DNA from: Phytophthora quininea
Taxonomy: Eukaryota > Oomycota > Peronosporomycetes > Peronosporales > Peronosporaceae
Length of the DNA stretch: 57,489 bases
Assembly: GCA_011947345.1 (NCBI GenBank)
Contig: JAAVTG010000716.1
Coordinates: 1 to 57,489 of the forward strand
Reading direction: 5' to 3'
Shown here piece by piece: positions 23,155 to 33,502 of this stretch. The first letter of the stretch is position 1, and the number at the start of each line of letters is the position of its first letter. The notes under the pieces are model-generated. The model had not been told where the DNA came from. It saw nothing but the letters and a program-made list of their open reading frames with translations, and searched no databases. The translations under genes were made by a program, and so were the position numbers.

Positions 23155-23483
23155 TAGTGAACTGAGCGTGGCAAAATTGCAAGTGACTCCCAGTTGAGGA
23201 TTCACAGGGCTCTTGGCGAGGCGATGTGACACTAAAGACGCCGTTCTTGCACCTTCGGATAAGATCAGCCAGGTGGAGAACTTTGTGGCTCTGTTCGCGA
23301 CAGCTACGTCGCAGATCACTCACCTTCGGACAGGATCAGCCAGGTGGAGAGTTTTGTGGTCGAGCTCGAGGTGAGTTCCATCGGATGTAGATCGGCCAGA
23401 AACTTCACCTGCTCGGTTTGTAAACTTCAAGCCATGCCAGCCAGAGGAAAAACCGCTCTTCCACTCATGCACAAAAGCCAGCA
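23155..23483 (-). repeat. A2 split direct repeat
   Basis: 329 bp matching 28759-29087. It directly abuts B1 at 23484, with about 19 bp between it and B2. Confidence 0.9.
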
Positions 23484-23606
23484 TTTTCCTTGGCGACACG
23501 ACTTGGAGTGCACTTCGTTGTACACAGTGTTGGGAAAAATAAGCAGCTTTATTGATCGTCATTGAGTGACCAGGATGTGCCACGCCGAGAGAGCGGCGTG
23601 AGCCCC
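23484..23606 (-). repeat. B1 split direct repeat
   Basis: A 123-bp copy of 23013-23135 adjoining the 3' end of the recombinase frame, which reads into it. Confidence 0.9.
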
Positions 23607-24708
23607 AAATGCACATCATGGGACACTCGGCGATTCAATGCGACTGCTTTTGGTGCCATTAGCGTGGCAAGTGGAGCACCGACTGCACTCGAATAACGGG
23701 TGTACCGCTGGAATGTGTCTGACGACCATCTCCCATGCAGCTTGATGGTAGTCGAATCGGTGCCAGCAGCGATCAATGATGTTGCCCCCCACTTCGTAGC
23801 GAATGGCACGAATAATGTACCGGATTATTGCCCGTGGCAGAGGCAGCGTACTTGATCACCTGGGCCAGCTCGTCTGCATGCAGCATTCTTCGTTTGTTGA
23901 ACGAGCATATCGGGTCCGTGGCGAGTAGATTTGCTTGTTGAGCATGTTCTAGCAAAATCACCGCTGCTTGTACGGGGCAGATGCAAGGGTGTCCTGACCG
24001 CAGTAGGGATCGCGTTGAGCCGCGTCCGCTCTGATCTGTTTTGCTACCTCGTAGCGTGATCTGGACCATGGCCGCGTCACCGGCGCGGTGTGCAACTGCT
24101 CCCTTGCTGTCAAACACTTCCACATCTTGCACTTGTAGGGCGTATCGGTGATGCCCACCTTTGACACTCAGAAATTCAGAGCTTCTCAACAGAAAGTAGT
24201 AGCCCAGCACCGCAGCCCCAAGAAAGAGGCGGTGCTGGGCGTTGTCGAACTTGATGTGCTGACTGATCCATTCGAGCATTCTTGGCGTGACGGGTGCTTT
24301 TGGTCGTGGAGCCTCACTAAGTCTACGCATACCGGCGATGGCTGCGGTGTGGCTGGCGTTGAGCCGGGGAGTGAATCCAGCAAACACTCGATGGAACCAC
24401 TTGATATGACTGATTTTGCCTTGAATGTATCCTGTCGACCTTGGACTGGTATCGTCGCTAGGGCTCCACATGTGGATTGCAAAGAGAGCCATTTGAAGAG
24501 ACTGTTGATGCGGAGATTCGCTGGGTAACCATGGAGAGTGCCCGATGCTTGCGCTGAACCTGCGCCACTGAGTCCACGTTGTCTGATACTGTCGACGAGA
24601 GGTGTCGGCGATGGAGCGGACTTGAAGGGCGAGCAACCGCCGTTGTAAATTTTCCTGAAGTGCTGAGGGACGAAGACCTGCGTCCACGAGGCTGTTAGTC
24701 GTCTCCAC
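23549..24708 (-). CDS. Tyrosine recombinase (YR) of the retrotransposon, one frameshift
   Basis: This enzyme would integrate the circular cDNA. An N-terminal SAM-like core-binding region (DTSRRQYQTTWTQWRRF) precedes the catalytic domain. Box I is GYYFLLRSSEF (catalytic Arg), box II is HSLRSGG (His-x-x-Arg), and downstream come LHGRW and the nucleophile region YTRYS. The frame breaks within a run of six G at about 23785, between HSLRSGG and ATSLIAAG; one base appears to be missing. The N-terminal part overlaps the end of the RT-RNase H frame (24186-24708) in another phase. The C-terminus reads into repeat B1. Confidence 0.85.
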
Positions 24709-26581
24709 TCAGCAAGTTTTTCCTTGTTAGTCCATGCACGTGAGCCCAGATCTGCGATGGTATTGCTTGCACCCGCAATATGTGAAGCTGATAGTCGAAT
24801 GTCGTACATAGTTTCGGCCGCACCGATTACCCGATTCATTTCTTGTGCGTGCTCATTGACACTGTGTAGTTTGTTGCACCAAGTGACTGCTGCTTTATTA
24901 TCAATCCAAGCACGTACGTGTGTCAAGGTGTGGCGCTTGTCGTGTTTCCAGCGCGCACCCCATAACAAAACGGCGAACGTGGTGCTCAGTTGTTCCCGGG
25001 CGTTGATGCTAAATCTGCCGCTCTTGATCAACGCGTGTTCCTCATCGTCGAACCGAACCCGAATAAACTCGCGTGCCACCGGGTACAATACGCAGAGACC
25101 TTCGTCGCTCGCGTCCATATATATTTCTACCGATGGATCCGGTAATGCTGAAAAGAACGACAAAGGAATACTTCGAAGACGCCCATAAGTCACAATCGAC
25201 TCGAACCAAGCGAGGTCAGCCTTGACTTCTGGTGGTAGCTCCACTTTGCTATATCGAGGTGCTCGTCTCCATAGCATAATGATCCGTTGAAAGAATGGTT
25301 TTCCAGCACGGATACAGGTGCACACGTGTCGAAGGCTGCCCAGTAGCTTCTCTAGTTCGGCGCGAGAAGTAGTCTCTTTCTGTTTCAGCGTTCGAATCCG
25401 GTGTAAGGCTTTCTCAATCTTCGGTTCAGGCATCGAGACTGTCCGCTTCTTCGTGTTCCATTCAAGCCCGAGCGCGACAAGCTTTTCGCTCCACGCAGTA
25501 AATTTCTTGTGGTTGATCGATCGTGGCCCGAGGACAGCCATCATGGCTAGTCGTAACGCGGCGCTGCAGGCATCCAGTCGTCCGATGGTGTCCGGTTCTA
25601 CCAGCACGTAGTCATCGACCCAGTCATGACAGAAGAACGCATCATCGTCTGAACTAGCTGGGTCCAGGGTACTTGGACTTTCACGACGAACGAGAAATGT
25701 AATTGCCCCGCCAAAGCGACCATAATAGGCCGGCGATCCGGTCCAGCCAAACGGAAGTGACAGGTCCACCACAACCAGGTCGTGTTCAGGGACTTGGCCG
25801 GCAAACATCGGACTAGTATCCTGGTGTACAGGTACCAGCCGAAATGCCGATTTCACGTCGCCCTTCATGAGGCATAATTTCTCTCCTGGAAATTGTTGAT
25901 GCAGCTGCAAAATGCGCTTAGCGATCGCGTCGACGTGGCTGTACGAGAGTTTTGGAATCTTGGCTTGGTCTGACCGGTCGTTTGTCGACTCACCTCGGGG
26001 ATACGACAGGTCGTGTATGACACGAGCCTCAATATTCGGGTCGACACCCGCTTTTGGTACACACCCGAACGGGCTCAAATGTAGTTCCGGCCACAGTTTG
26101 GCAGCTTCCTTGTTGACGACAAGATATGAACCATTGGCTTGGCCTTCGGCGATGCTTCGTAACAGCGCAGTTTTCCACTCGCGTGCTGATCGATGATTTT
26201 GGGGGCAGTAGTCGACGCAGGATTCGATGGTCCCGGTTTGAACAAGTGATACACTCCGTCTTGTACGATGCCGATTACTTCTTCTGCGTGCTCGTACCCA
26301 TGTAGCAGCCAGGACAAGTGTTCTGGATCCAGAGCTTTATTCGGCCGCGTGTCGCGCGTTGTTTGACCGCGCCATTGCCGTATTACATCCGTTAGAGATG
26401 CTTTGGTCTGCACAATAAATTCCGATAGCGTAAGCACGCAGATGTAGTCGATTGGGTCTTCGCTTTGTCGTGTCATTGCGCAAGATGATTTGGACTGGGA
26501 TTTCCACTGAACTGCGTCGAAAAGTTTTACGCGCGACTTCGAAATGATCGTTTCCGCTTCTTGAAGACGTTTCTCCAGCAT
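24186..26581 (-). CDS. Reverse transcriptase-RNase H of the YR retrotransposon
   Basis: The main frame (24186-26078) begins at the conserved LSPFGCVPKAG region and contains the RT core: VKSAFRLVPVHQD, FGWTGSPAYYGRF and the catalytic site WVDDY in place of YxDD. The RNase H follows with YMDASDEGL, AREQLSTTFAVLLWG, WIDNKAAVTW and HIAGASNTIADLGSRAW, as in the DIRS order. The N-terminal part is in a different phase (26075-26581, beginning MLEKRLQEAETI), so a frameshift near 26100-26200 separates it. It copies the element RNA into DNA. An intact RT frame with scattered indels suggests a fairly young copy. Confidence 0.88.
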
Positions 26582-26659
26582 AATTCGAACCTGTTCGACC
26601 GTTTCACCTGTGATTGCAAGTTTGGCGGGCTGGCGCTGTTGTAGCTTGGGTGCCGCTAG

Positions 26660-28778
26660 TCAAAGTGATGCTGGTGGAACTCGCGATCCACGATATCTCT
26701 TGCATACGAATGCATGCACAATGGGCGGAAGTGACGAGACTTCAAAGTGTTCCAGGTACGAGCGAACGCACTGACCACGCTTTGATGATGGACAGCCTTG
26801 AGTCGAAATGTACTGCAAGCAGAGTTGGTTGCCGTTTTGCCTAGGAATCTCCGCGCTCACGTCTGCCGGAACAGGACGGCCTTTCCGACCAGCAGAAACT
26901 GTTGTCGTAGTCTCCATTCTTGGGTTCGGTGGGAATGACCGTGCTGATTGCAATATAGACGGATGTGCTGATGAGATCCCGTTGCCCCGTGATAGTTTAA
27001 ACAGTAAACTGCTGAGCTCGGAGTCTTGGAATGTGAACCGAGCTCGAACTTGGACCTGAGTGTTGGTTCCATGTAACAGGTCCATCTGAACCGCACGCCG
27101 AAACGCTCCAAATATCTTGCTGCACCAAAATGCAATAGCCTTGACTTCAACTGGAGACCACGGATCAAAGTCGATCAAACTTTCGACAAACGACGATGCT
27201 GCAGACACGATAGCGCGGGCCGATTGCGAAAAGAATTCGTCTCCAAAGGCAGTCAGTGCAGATATCGCCGACACCAAATGCAGCCGTGTCGGGTTCTTTG
27301 GAGTCGCTGGCAGGTTAATCTTGTTGGAGTAGTTGCTTAAATTTACGTTGTGCGAATCCGACAGCTCAAATTGGGCGTCCAGGTCGAACCGGATAAGGTG
27401 CAGAATCGACAGCTCTCCTGGCCCGAATTCGAAAGAGTACAGACGGCGCATAATTGCAGGGTGCGGCATGAATCTCGTCGCGTCTGAGGCTCGTGCGTGA
27501 TCAACAAACACCATGGGGTCATCCTTACCTTCGTGATTAGCTGATGTGATAGCGCGATGTACTGCTGCTTGCGTCGCCGAGGGTTGAAAACGCTGGCGAT
27601 TACCACCTCTTCCTTCCGGGATCAGGTCCGAAATAGCCGAATTCCGAACCGCTCCATCTTGACGCTGTCGTACTGGCAATGGTCCCGCTACTGGTTGACT
27701 TTCGGTGTTCTGATGGCCTTGCGCGTAGGCCGTTCGCTGTCGTTTCGATGTGCGCTCAAGCTGGTCAACGTAGTCTCGTAGCAGGTCTGGTTGGTCCGCT
27801 AGGGCTCTGAGAATAGCGTGAGTGGTCGGATGACCGAACTCACTGTCTTGGTTCGTCGCGGCTGGCGTCGCATCGGTCTCTCGACTGTTAATCTGAGCTG
27901 CGCTGGCCGATGCAAGTGTAGACAGAAGATCCTCGAAGCGATCGTCACCTTCTCCAGTCCCATGGTCTGTCACAAAGCTTGTCGGTCGTGGCGAGTCGTG
28001 ACTTTGTGAGGTCAATGGGGGTTGCTCTCGGATCGTCGCAAAAATGTTCACCAAGCTGAAGTCGTGGAGGCACCGTTTTTCCGCCGTCGATGTAGTACGC
28101 AAAGTCGACCACATGTCCGACGCGGATCAAGCGCGTTACGCCAGTCCGTGGACACACCCACGCAATCCGGTCGGACGATTTTGGGATTGATGAAGACGTA
28201 GCAATTCCCGTCAGTAGCTTGCGAATGTTTTTCGTTGCTCGTTGGCCGTTTTGACCGAGAAGTCGATCAAGGATGACAGCATGCGCTTCTTCCACCTTCT
28301 CAGTAGAGTCGATCGATGGTAGTAGTTGTGTCTTCCACAACAAGAACGCGATGACAGGCGCAATCTCCGTCACTGCGTCGAGCGACACAGTCGTTTCTCC
28401 ACCAGAAGTAGATAGGACAAACACGTCCCTGTCATAACCGGTGACTTGGCCATGGAGAAACGCGTTGTCTCGAATGGTGTATATGGCTCGCCGTAGCTTC
28501 CACCCCGGTCCATCAGCTGAGCTTTCCTCGGGTGGTACTTGTCGGTCGTCCACGAGCTCGCGTGGAATATTCACTCGCCTGTGGGGCTCCCCATCAGCGC
28601 TTGGCAGAAGCTGAATGCGCGCTGATAAAGTCGACCCTCTCGGCACTACTTCAGCGTATGTCGGTCCTTCTGAACCAACGTGAGGTAGGTCCTCCGGGAG
28701 AACTAGAAGCAGTTGTCGCATAGCTGGTAGAGGGTGATGGGAACTTGAGGACGGCTTGTAGTGAACTGAGCGTGGCAA
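26660..28778 (-). CDS. Gag-like protein of the YR retrotransposon, two overlapping frames
   Basis: The first frame (27945-28778) is a 250-280 residue N-terminal region without clear motifs. The second (26660-28114) continues in another phase with a predicted helical middle and a C-terminal CCCH-like cluster (CLQYISTQGC..CVRSYLEH). The two overlap by about 170 bp near 27945-28114, where DKLCDRPWDW and FVTDHGTGEG are read from the same bases. This may be a simple indel or a programmed shift; I cannot decide from one copy. Position 5' of the RT fits gag. Confidence 0.65.
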
Positions 28779-29087
28779 AATTGCAAGTGACTCCCAGTTG
28801 AGGATTCACAGGGCTCTTGGCGAGGCGATGTGACACTAAAGACGCCGTTCTTGCACCTTCGGATAAGATCAGCCAGGTGGAGAACTTTGTGGCTCTGTTC
28901 GCGACAGCTACGTCGCAGATCACTCACCTTCGGACAGGATCAGCCAGGTGGAGAGTTTTGTGGTCGAGCTCGAGGTGAGTTCCATCGGATGTAGATCGGC
29001 CAGAAACTTCACCTGCTCGGTTTGTAAACTTCAAGCCATGCCAGCCAGAGGAAAAACCGCTCTTCCACTCATGCACAAAAGCCAGCA
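28759..29087 (-). repeat. A1 split direct repeat
   Basis: A 329-bp copy of 23155-23483 at the 5' side of the element (minus-strand sense). It ends exactly where WLGC sequence resumes. Confidence 0.9.
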
Positions 29088-29414
29088 ATTTCTCCCCGCT
29101 ATCGGTAGACATCGAGACTCGGCCATGTTGCAAGTTCCTCGGATATATCCGTTGCAACACACTGCACTTCGAGCTCGTACTCCGAAAGAGGAGAGACTTG
29201 ACAGAGGACCCAAAGAAGGCAGCGCCGGAGCTCGTAGAGCGTGGATGATGTTGAGATCGGTCACTTTTCCCAGCCCCGTAAAGCGTGGAATTTGACGGCG
29301 GAACTAACCGCGGCTAACGCCAAGGAGCGGAGGTTTGTCAACGCAGATTGGGGACGGAAGCGTGTCAACGTTGGAGATGCCGCCGAGATGCAAGAACATC
29401 AAATTCGGCAACCT
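29088..29414 (-). pseudogene. WLGC-family 3' fragment (copy D), LRR-like half
   Basis: The continuation of the fragment cut at 23012. It includes the PSLGPLSSLSSFGVRARSAVCCNGYI region and the LRR-like stretch upstream of it, ending at the shared junction with the AKR 3' flank. Confidence 0.85.
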
Positions 29415-29451
29415 CAAAATGCATTCTTGATTTACCAAGGCGGTTGTCCTC

Positions 29452-30510
29452 TTACAGGTAGTGGCTGCGCATCAGAGCGAACTGGTCGAGCTCGGGCAGC
29501 TTCGGCACGAACTTGACGACGGCGTCGATCTCGGCCTTGACCTCGGGCGTGATCTTGCTCTCGAACTGGAGCGCCTGCAGCGTCTCCTCCAGCTGAGCCG
29601 GGCGACTCGCCCCAAGCAGAACCGTTGACACGTTTTCGTTGGAGACGACCCAAGCGATGGCCATCTGCGCCAGCGAGCAGCCCAACTCGTCGGCGATCGG
29701 CTTGAGCTTGTCGGCGATCTCCACGCCCTCAGCGAAGCCTTCGTCGAAGTGGCCGGACTGGAACATAGCGGACGCGTAGCGAGAGCCTTCGGGTTTGCCC
29801 GCGCTGTACTTGCCCGTGAGGATGCCCATGGACAGCGGAGACCACGTGGTCAGTCCCAGCCTGTACTTCTTGTACAGACCGGCCAGGTCGAACTCGACGC
29901 GCGAGCGCTCGAGGATGTTGTACTGTGGCTGCTCCACCACCGGACGGACCAAACCCAAGCGGTCGGCGATCTCGCACGCCTCGAGGATGTCGGCCGAGCT
30001 CCACTCACTGGTGCCCCAGTAGAAGGCCCAGCCTTGCTCGATCACGAAGTTCATGGCTCGCACGGTCTCCTCGATGGGGGTGTGCGGATCCGACCGGTGG
30101 CAGAAGATGACGTCGACGTAGTCGAGGCCCAGTCGCCTGAGCGAGGCCTTGGCGCCTTCAATGACGTGCTTGCGGCTCACACCGGAGGCGTTGGGTCCCG
30201 GCTTGGTGCCTGGAAAGAGCTTGGTGGTGATCACCAGGTCCTCGCGACCCCACACTCCTTCGGCGACGCCTCTCTCGATGGCCCTGCCCAGCATCACCTC
30301 AGCCTTGCCGCTGCCGTAGGCCTCGGCGCAGTCGAAGAAGTTGACGCCGTGCTTGTAGGCGAGACTCATCATCTCGTACCATCCGTCGCCCTCGTACTTG
30401 GACTCGTCGCTCATGAAGGCGCCAAGTCCGAACTTGGATACGAGCAGACCCGAATTCCCCATGAACCGGTACGTCATCTTGGCGGAGCTACTGTTGGCGG
30501 AGAGTCCCAT
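29452..30510 (-). CDS. AKR6-type aldo-keto reductase (Kv channel beta-subunit-like), only intact copy
   Basis: 352 aa, close to the usual length of AKR6 proteins. The ATG sits in CCACCATGG context. The tetrad is Asp60, Tyr65 (FFDCAEAYG), Lys97 (VITTKLF) and His138 (VIFCHRSDP); animal Kv-beta has Asn at the last position, plant-type homologues have His. Cofactor-binding segments TSEWSS, QPQYNI, WSPLSMGILTGKY and GASRPAQLEE are in order. Such enzymes are cytosolic NADPH-dependent carbonyl reductases, and some bind voltage-gated K+ channels; channel binding here is unproven. The C5 run lost in most copies is intact. High third-position GC keeps a 263-codon antisense frame open, which is a shadow. 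No intron is visible. Confidence 0.95.
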   Translation of the reverse strand: MGLSANSSSAKMTYRFMGNSGLLVSKFGLGAFMSDESKYEGDGWYEMMSLAYKHGVNFFDCAEAYGSGKAEVMLGRAIERGVAEGVWGREDLVITTKLFPGTKPGPNASGVSRKHVIEGAKASLRRLGLDYVDVIFCHRSDPHTPIEETVRAMNFVIEQGWAFYWGTSEWSSADILEACEIADRLGLVRPVVEQPQYNILERSRVEFDLAGLYKKYRLGLTTWSPLSMGILTGKYSAGKPEGSRYASAMFQSGHFDEGFAEGVEIADKLKPIADELGCSLAQMAIAWVVSNENVSTVLLGASRPAQLEETLQALQFESKITPEVKAEIDAVVKFVPKLPELDQFALMRSHYL

Positions 30511-31571
30511 GGTGGAGTGAGTGAACGGTGGGGTGAGTAGTTGGAGTTGAGGAGATGAAGCGAATTCGACAATGAGGAAGACCCTGGGGGAGTGGAAGCA
30601 GCACCTGATTGGCCTCGGGCCAAGGTGGTCGACAGCGCGTCAAGTCTTGTACGCAAGCAACCAGTACGATACGGTAATCTAGCAATCCATTTCGTTGGTT
30701 AGGCGAGATGTAGGGTCGGTAGCGGACAGCCCTAAGGTGAGCGCTTCCAAAGGTAATACCGTGAAGGTATGGCCGACCGGTTTGGATTAGTGATCTCGGC
30801 TGAGCAGAGGGACCAGTGGAATCGATGCGTATACGAATGGAAAGCCACTGCCGGCATTACTGTATCTCCTTGTCGGGATGGAAAATGTTTATGAATAAAT
30901 TGTTTACTCAATGCGCCCGAGCTCATCAATCGAGCACCTTTGGTATCGGAAGTATCCCAAGTATTGCATCATCTTCCAGCTGGGCTAGTTGCGCAGCCTG
31001 GAGCATTTTCGGCAAATGAGGGCAGTGGCGGTGTGTCGATTGATTTGACTGTCAGCTTGGCACTGCTTTCTAGAGGAATGAAGTTTAACTATATTGTTAT
31101 CAGGACTTCTCAACTTGCGGTGATGTACAAATGCTATTAACTGCAGAAAGTTGGGGGAACTCGTAGAAGGCCGAAGTCATTGACAAATTACGCGTTGGGA
31201 CGAAGAGCGAAGGCCTGAGGGTGTGCAGCGACGAAGGCACTGCTCTCTGTCTGGAAGATGATGCAATACTTGGGATAGCTCGGATAGAAACATCATCGAT
31301 GTGCTCGTGTGGAAGAAGCATTAGATGAGACTTCTGGCCGTACATACGACTTCAATCGCCTGTAGGCGATCAAAAGTGCACGCGTTTCCATGACGACATC
31401 TACTCAGTAACCTTGTTCTCGTCGGCGCTCAGGACAGGAGATACTTCATGGACACTTCCTGGGAGTGCACAGCTGGGATTACCATTAAATAATTATTCAT
31501 AAACATTTCTCCATCCGTACTCCGGGAAGATCGAGGCGCATTGAGTACACAACTTATTCATAAACATTTTC
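30511..31571. repeat. Head-to-head AKR spacer 5, core flipped and cut
   Basis: The 5' flank of the intact AKR plus a core in the same flipped orientation as spacer 4. It stops at ATTTTC (31566-31571), where unrelated sequence begins; the array resumes with ATTTTC at 36427. Confidence 0.75.
30557..30577 (-). promoter_or_regulatory. Possible oomycete initiator-like element upstream of the intact AKR
   Basis: About 50-67 bp upstream of the ATG the coding strand reads TCATTGTCGAATTCGCTTC, which partly fits the oomycete Inr plus flanking promoter region pattern (TCAYTYY, spacer, CAWTTTNYY). The same sequence precedes every AKR copy, so pseudogene copies may also be transcribed. Confidence 0.35.
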
Positions 31572-31741
31572 TGGTAAGCTTACGAAAAATATGCATCTAA
31601 AACGTTTGGCATGATCGACAGACTGGTTTTCGCGCGGTAATCCTAAATGTTGAATACCAACAAGAAGCTTTTTGTTTTGTATCGTTGGGTGCAGTCCATT
31701 TTCGCTTTCGCCTGGTATACTCTTCAAGCCTCGTCGTCGAC

Positions 31742-33028
31742 ATGGAGACACGTGAAGAACAAGAAGAAACGATGGCGGTCCTTGCCTTTCTCGAAGAATA
31801 CCAAGACGAAGAGAGTGACAATCCTGAAACATTTCCTAGCGTCCCGAAACCAAAACAATCCAATCGTCGCAAGCAGAAGGCCAGGCCTCGCTACTCGACG
31901 AAGCTCCTGCATCGCAGAAAAGCGGAGCTGAGCGATCTCAAGGTCGAGCGGTGGTACTTGAACAGTGGCTAGACCGGCTAAAAAGTGCGAATACGGGAGA
32001 CGTCAAGCGTCAAACCATTTCCACATATCGGCGCGACGGCTTCAAGTGGGAGCAGTGGATGAACACAGCTCTGGATGAGTTCCAGAAGCGACGACAAGCC
32101 GAACATGCCAACCACAAACTCAAAGAAATTCGAGCGAATCTCACCGAAGTTTGTGCGGAAGTGGTCAAGACACTTTCCGGCCGACCATCAGCAGAGGTGA
32201 GTGAGCTTCCTATTCAACCAGCACCGCCAACTAACATGAGCAATTCCATCCGAATGCAGGACAAGAACTTTGTATTTGCAGACCACCACCACGCGTTGGA
32301 GAACAGCCTCGCAACTGTCAACAAACTCGATGAGCGAGCTAAAGAGCTTTGCCAGGACGTCGACGGCGTATTCCCGGTGAAGATGCCATCTTTTGGTTAC
32401 TGTTTGCAGTCCACGACGAGCAAAACCCACGGACGGATGGTGGAGCTTACTGCGAAAATCTCTCTGGAGTGTTCCGTTCAAGAAGCGCACGAAGTCATGT
32501 GGACGGAGCAGAATAGTCTCCAAGAATCCCCAGACAAGCCATATCGATACGTACGCTGCCGGTGATCTGTTTTGCAACGTTTTACTAATGCCTTGTGCAG
32601 TTCCAGATGAAGGAACTCGATCCTGACTCTGTGGCCAAGAGTTTTGACATGACCCTTCCTTGTCGCGACGAAACGCTAGATTTTCACGGCCTTCAATTAC
32701 TTCGCAAAGTGGAGAGTGCTGATAAAGTTGTTCAAGTCCGAATCTCCAAGCTGTTTCTAACTACTCAAGGACTGCATCTTTGCGAGTACGCGTGGACTGT
32801 CATCTCCAAAAAATGGACGATCGTTTCCATTGCGACGTTCGATTCCACACCAAACTCTTTGTGGAGCTAGACGACGGGTTGTCAGCAGCACAAGCAGAGG
32901 TCATCAAGCACAAGCAAGAGGACGTGTTGGACGTCTGGGGTCTCAAGATGAGGATGCACTGGCTGGAACTACAAGAATCTGTCATCGAGAAGACTGCATC
33001 AGCAAGCATTTTAATGACTAGGGTATGA
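31742..33028 (+). pseudogene. M96/START-like protein gene with frameshifts
   Basis: The ATG at 31742 opens METREEQEETMAVLAF, then a basic segment (NRRKQKARPRYSTKLLHRRKAELSDLK) before a coiled-coil-like region and a long middle. This layout recalls the oomycete M96 mating-specific family with its START-like domain; that is recall of family style, not a search. Two introns look genuine: 32197-32259 (GTGAGT...CTAAC...GCAG) and 32551-32600 (GTACGC...CTAAT...GCAG). A frame change near 31948 and another near 32815 (A6 run) break the frame, so I call it a probable pseudogene. The last frame ends LMTRV at 33028. Confidence 0.5.
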
Positions 33029-33502
33029 CCGTCGACATCTTTAGCATTTGCCATTTATGTACTGTTGTATTCATACTACTGCATACTCTTCATTCTTCCC
33101 TGCCTTCCAGGAAATCCCAACTTCTTTCCCTTCCTAATATCTCAGTGACGCTCTGTCGTAGCCTTGAAGTTTTCCCAACAGCAAAACCTGTCTGTCCGAC
33201 TTAGAAAACAAACGAGAAACAAACAGAAAGCATTAGGCAGAGATAACAAATAATAGAGGACCTGTGAGCCACCACCTAAGTCCTACATAGAATCCGCAAT
33301 TGGTTGATTGCGCCAAGCATGAACGAGCTTTCCGGCAATGCACATCATCATGTACAACGCGTAAGCTGTACACGTTCGGGCTGTATAGGTAGAGCATAAT
33401 CATGTGAGCACGTAAGCAGAAGACATCGCTTGCCGAGGACTCCTTGCTCACTTTGCATTTTGCCATCAAGCCTCAAACACCCTTCCCCAAAGACATTTTA
33501 CC
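33029..33502. other. Intergenic stretch before the RxLR pseudogene
   Basis: AT-rich, no supported gene. It includes pyrimidine-rich sequence and would contain the promoter of the effector pseudogene. Confidence 0.5.

Larger units (their letters stand above)
23013..29087 (-). mobile_element. Ngaro/PAT-like tyrosine-recombinase retrotransposon with split direct repeats
   Basis: On the minus strand the order is A1 (29087-28759), gag-like frames, RT-RNase H, tyrosine recombinase, B1 (23606-23484), A2 (23483-23155), B2 (23135-23013). A1/A2 are 329-bp and B1/B2 123-bp direct repeats. A1-ORFs-B1-A2-B2 is the architecture known for Ngaro and PAT elements of the DIRS order, which integrate with a tyrosine recombinase and make no target duplication. 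The host site reads straight through (GCGGCT|ATTTCTCC), consistent with this. The element appears full length, but its frames carry a few indels. Assignment to Ngaro or PAT rather than a new clade needs an RT tree. Confidence 0.9.

Noticed and set aside
29749..30540. 263-codon antisense frame opposite the intact AKR (also at 9618-10409)
   Set aside because: It is open only because the AKR codons are GC-rich at the third position. It tracks the AKR copies exactly and shows no family motif.
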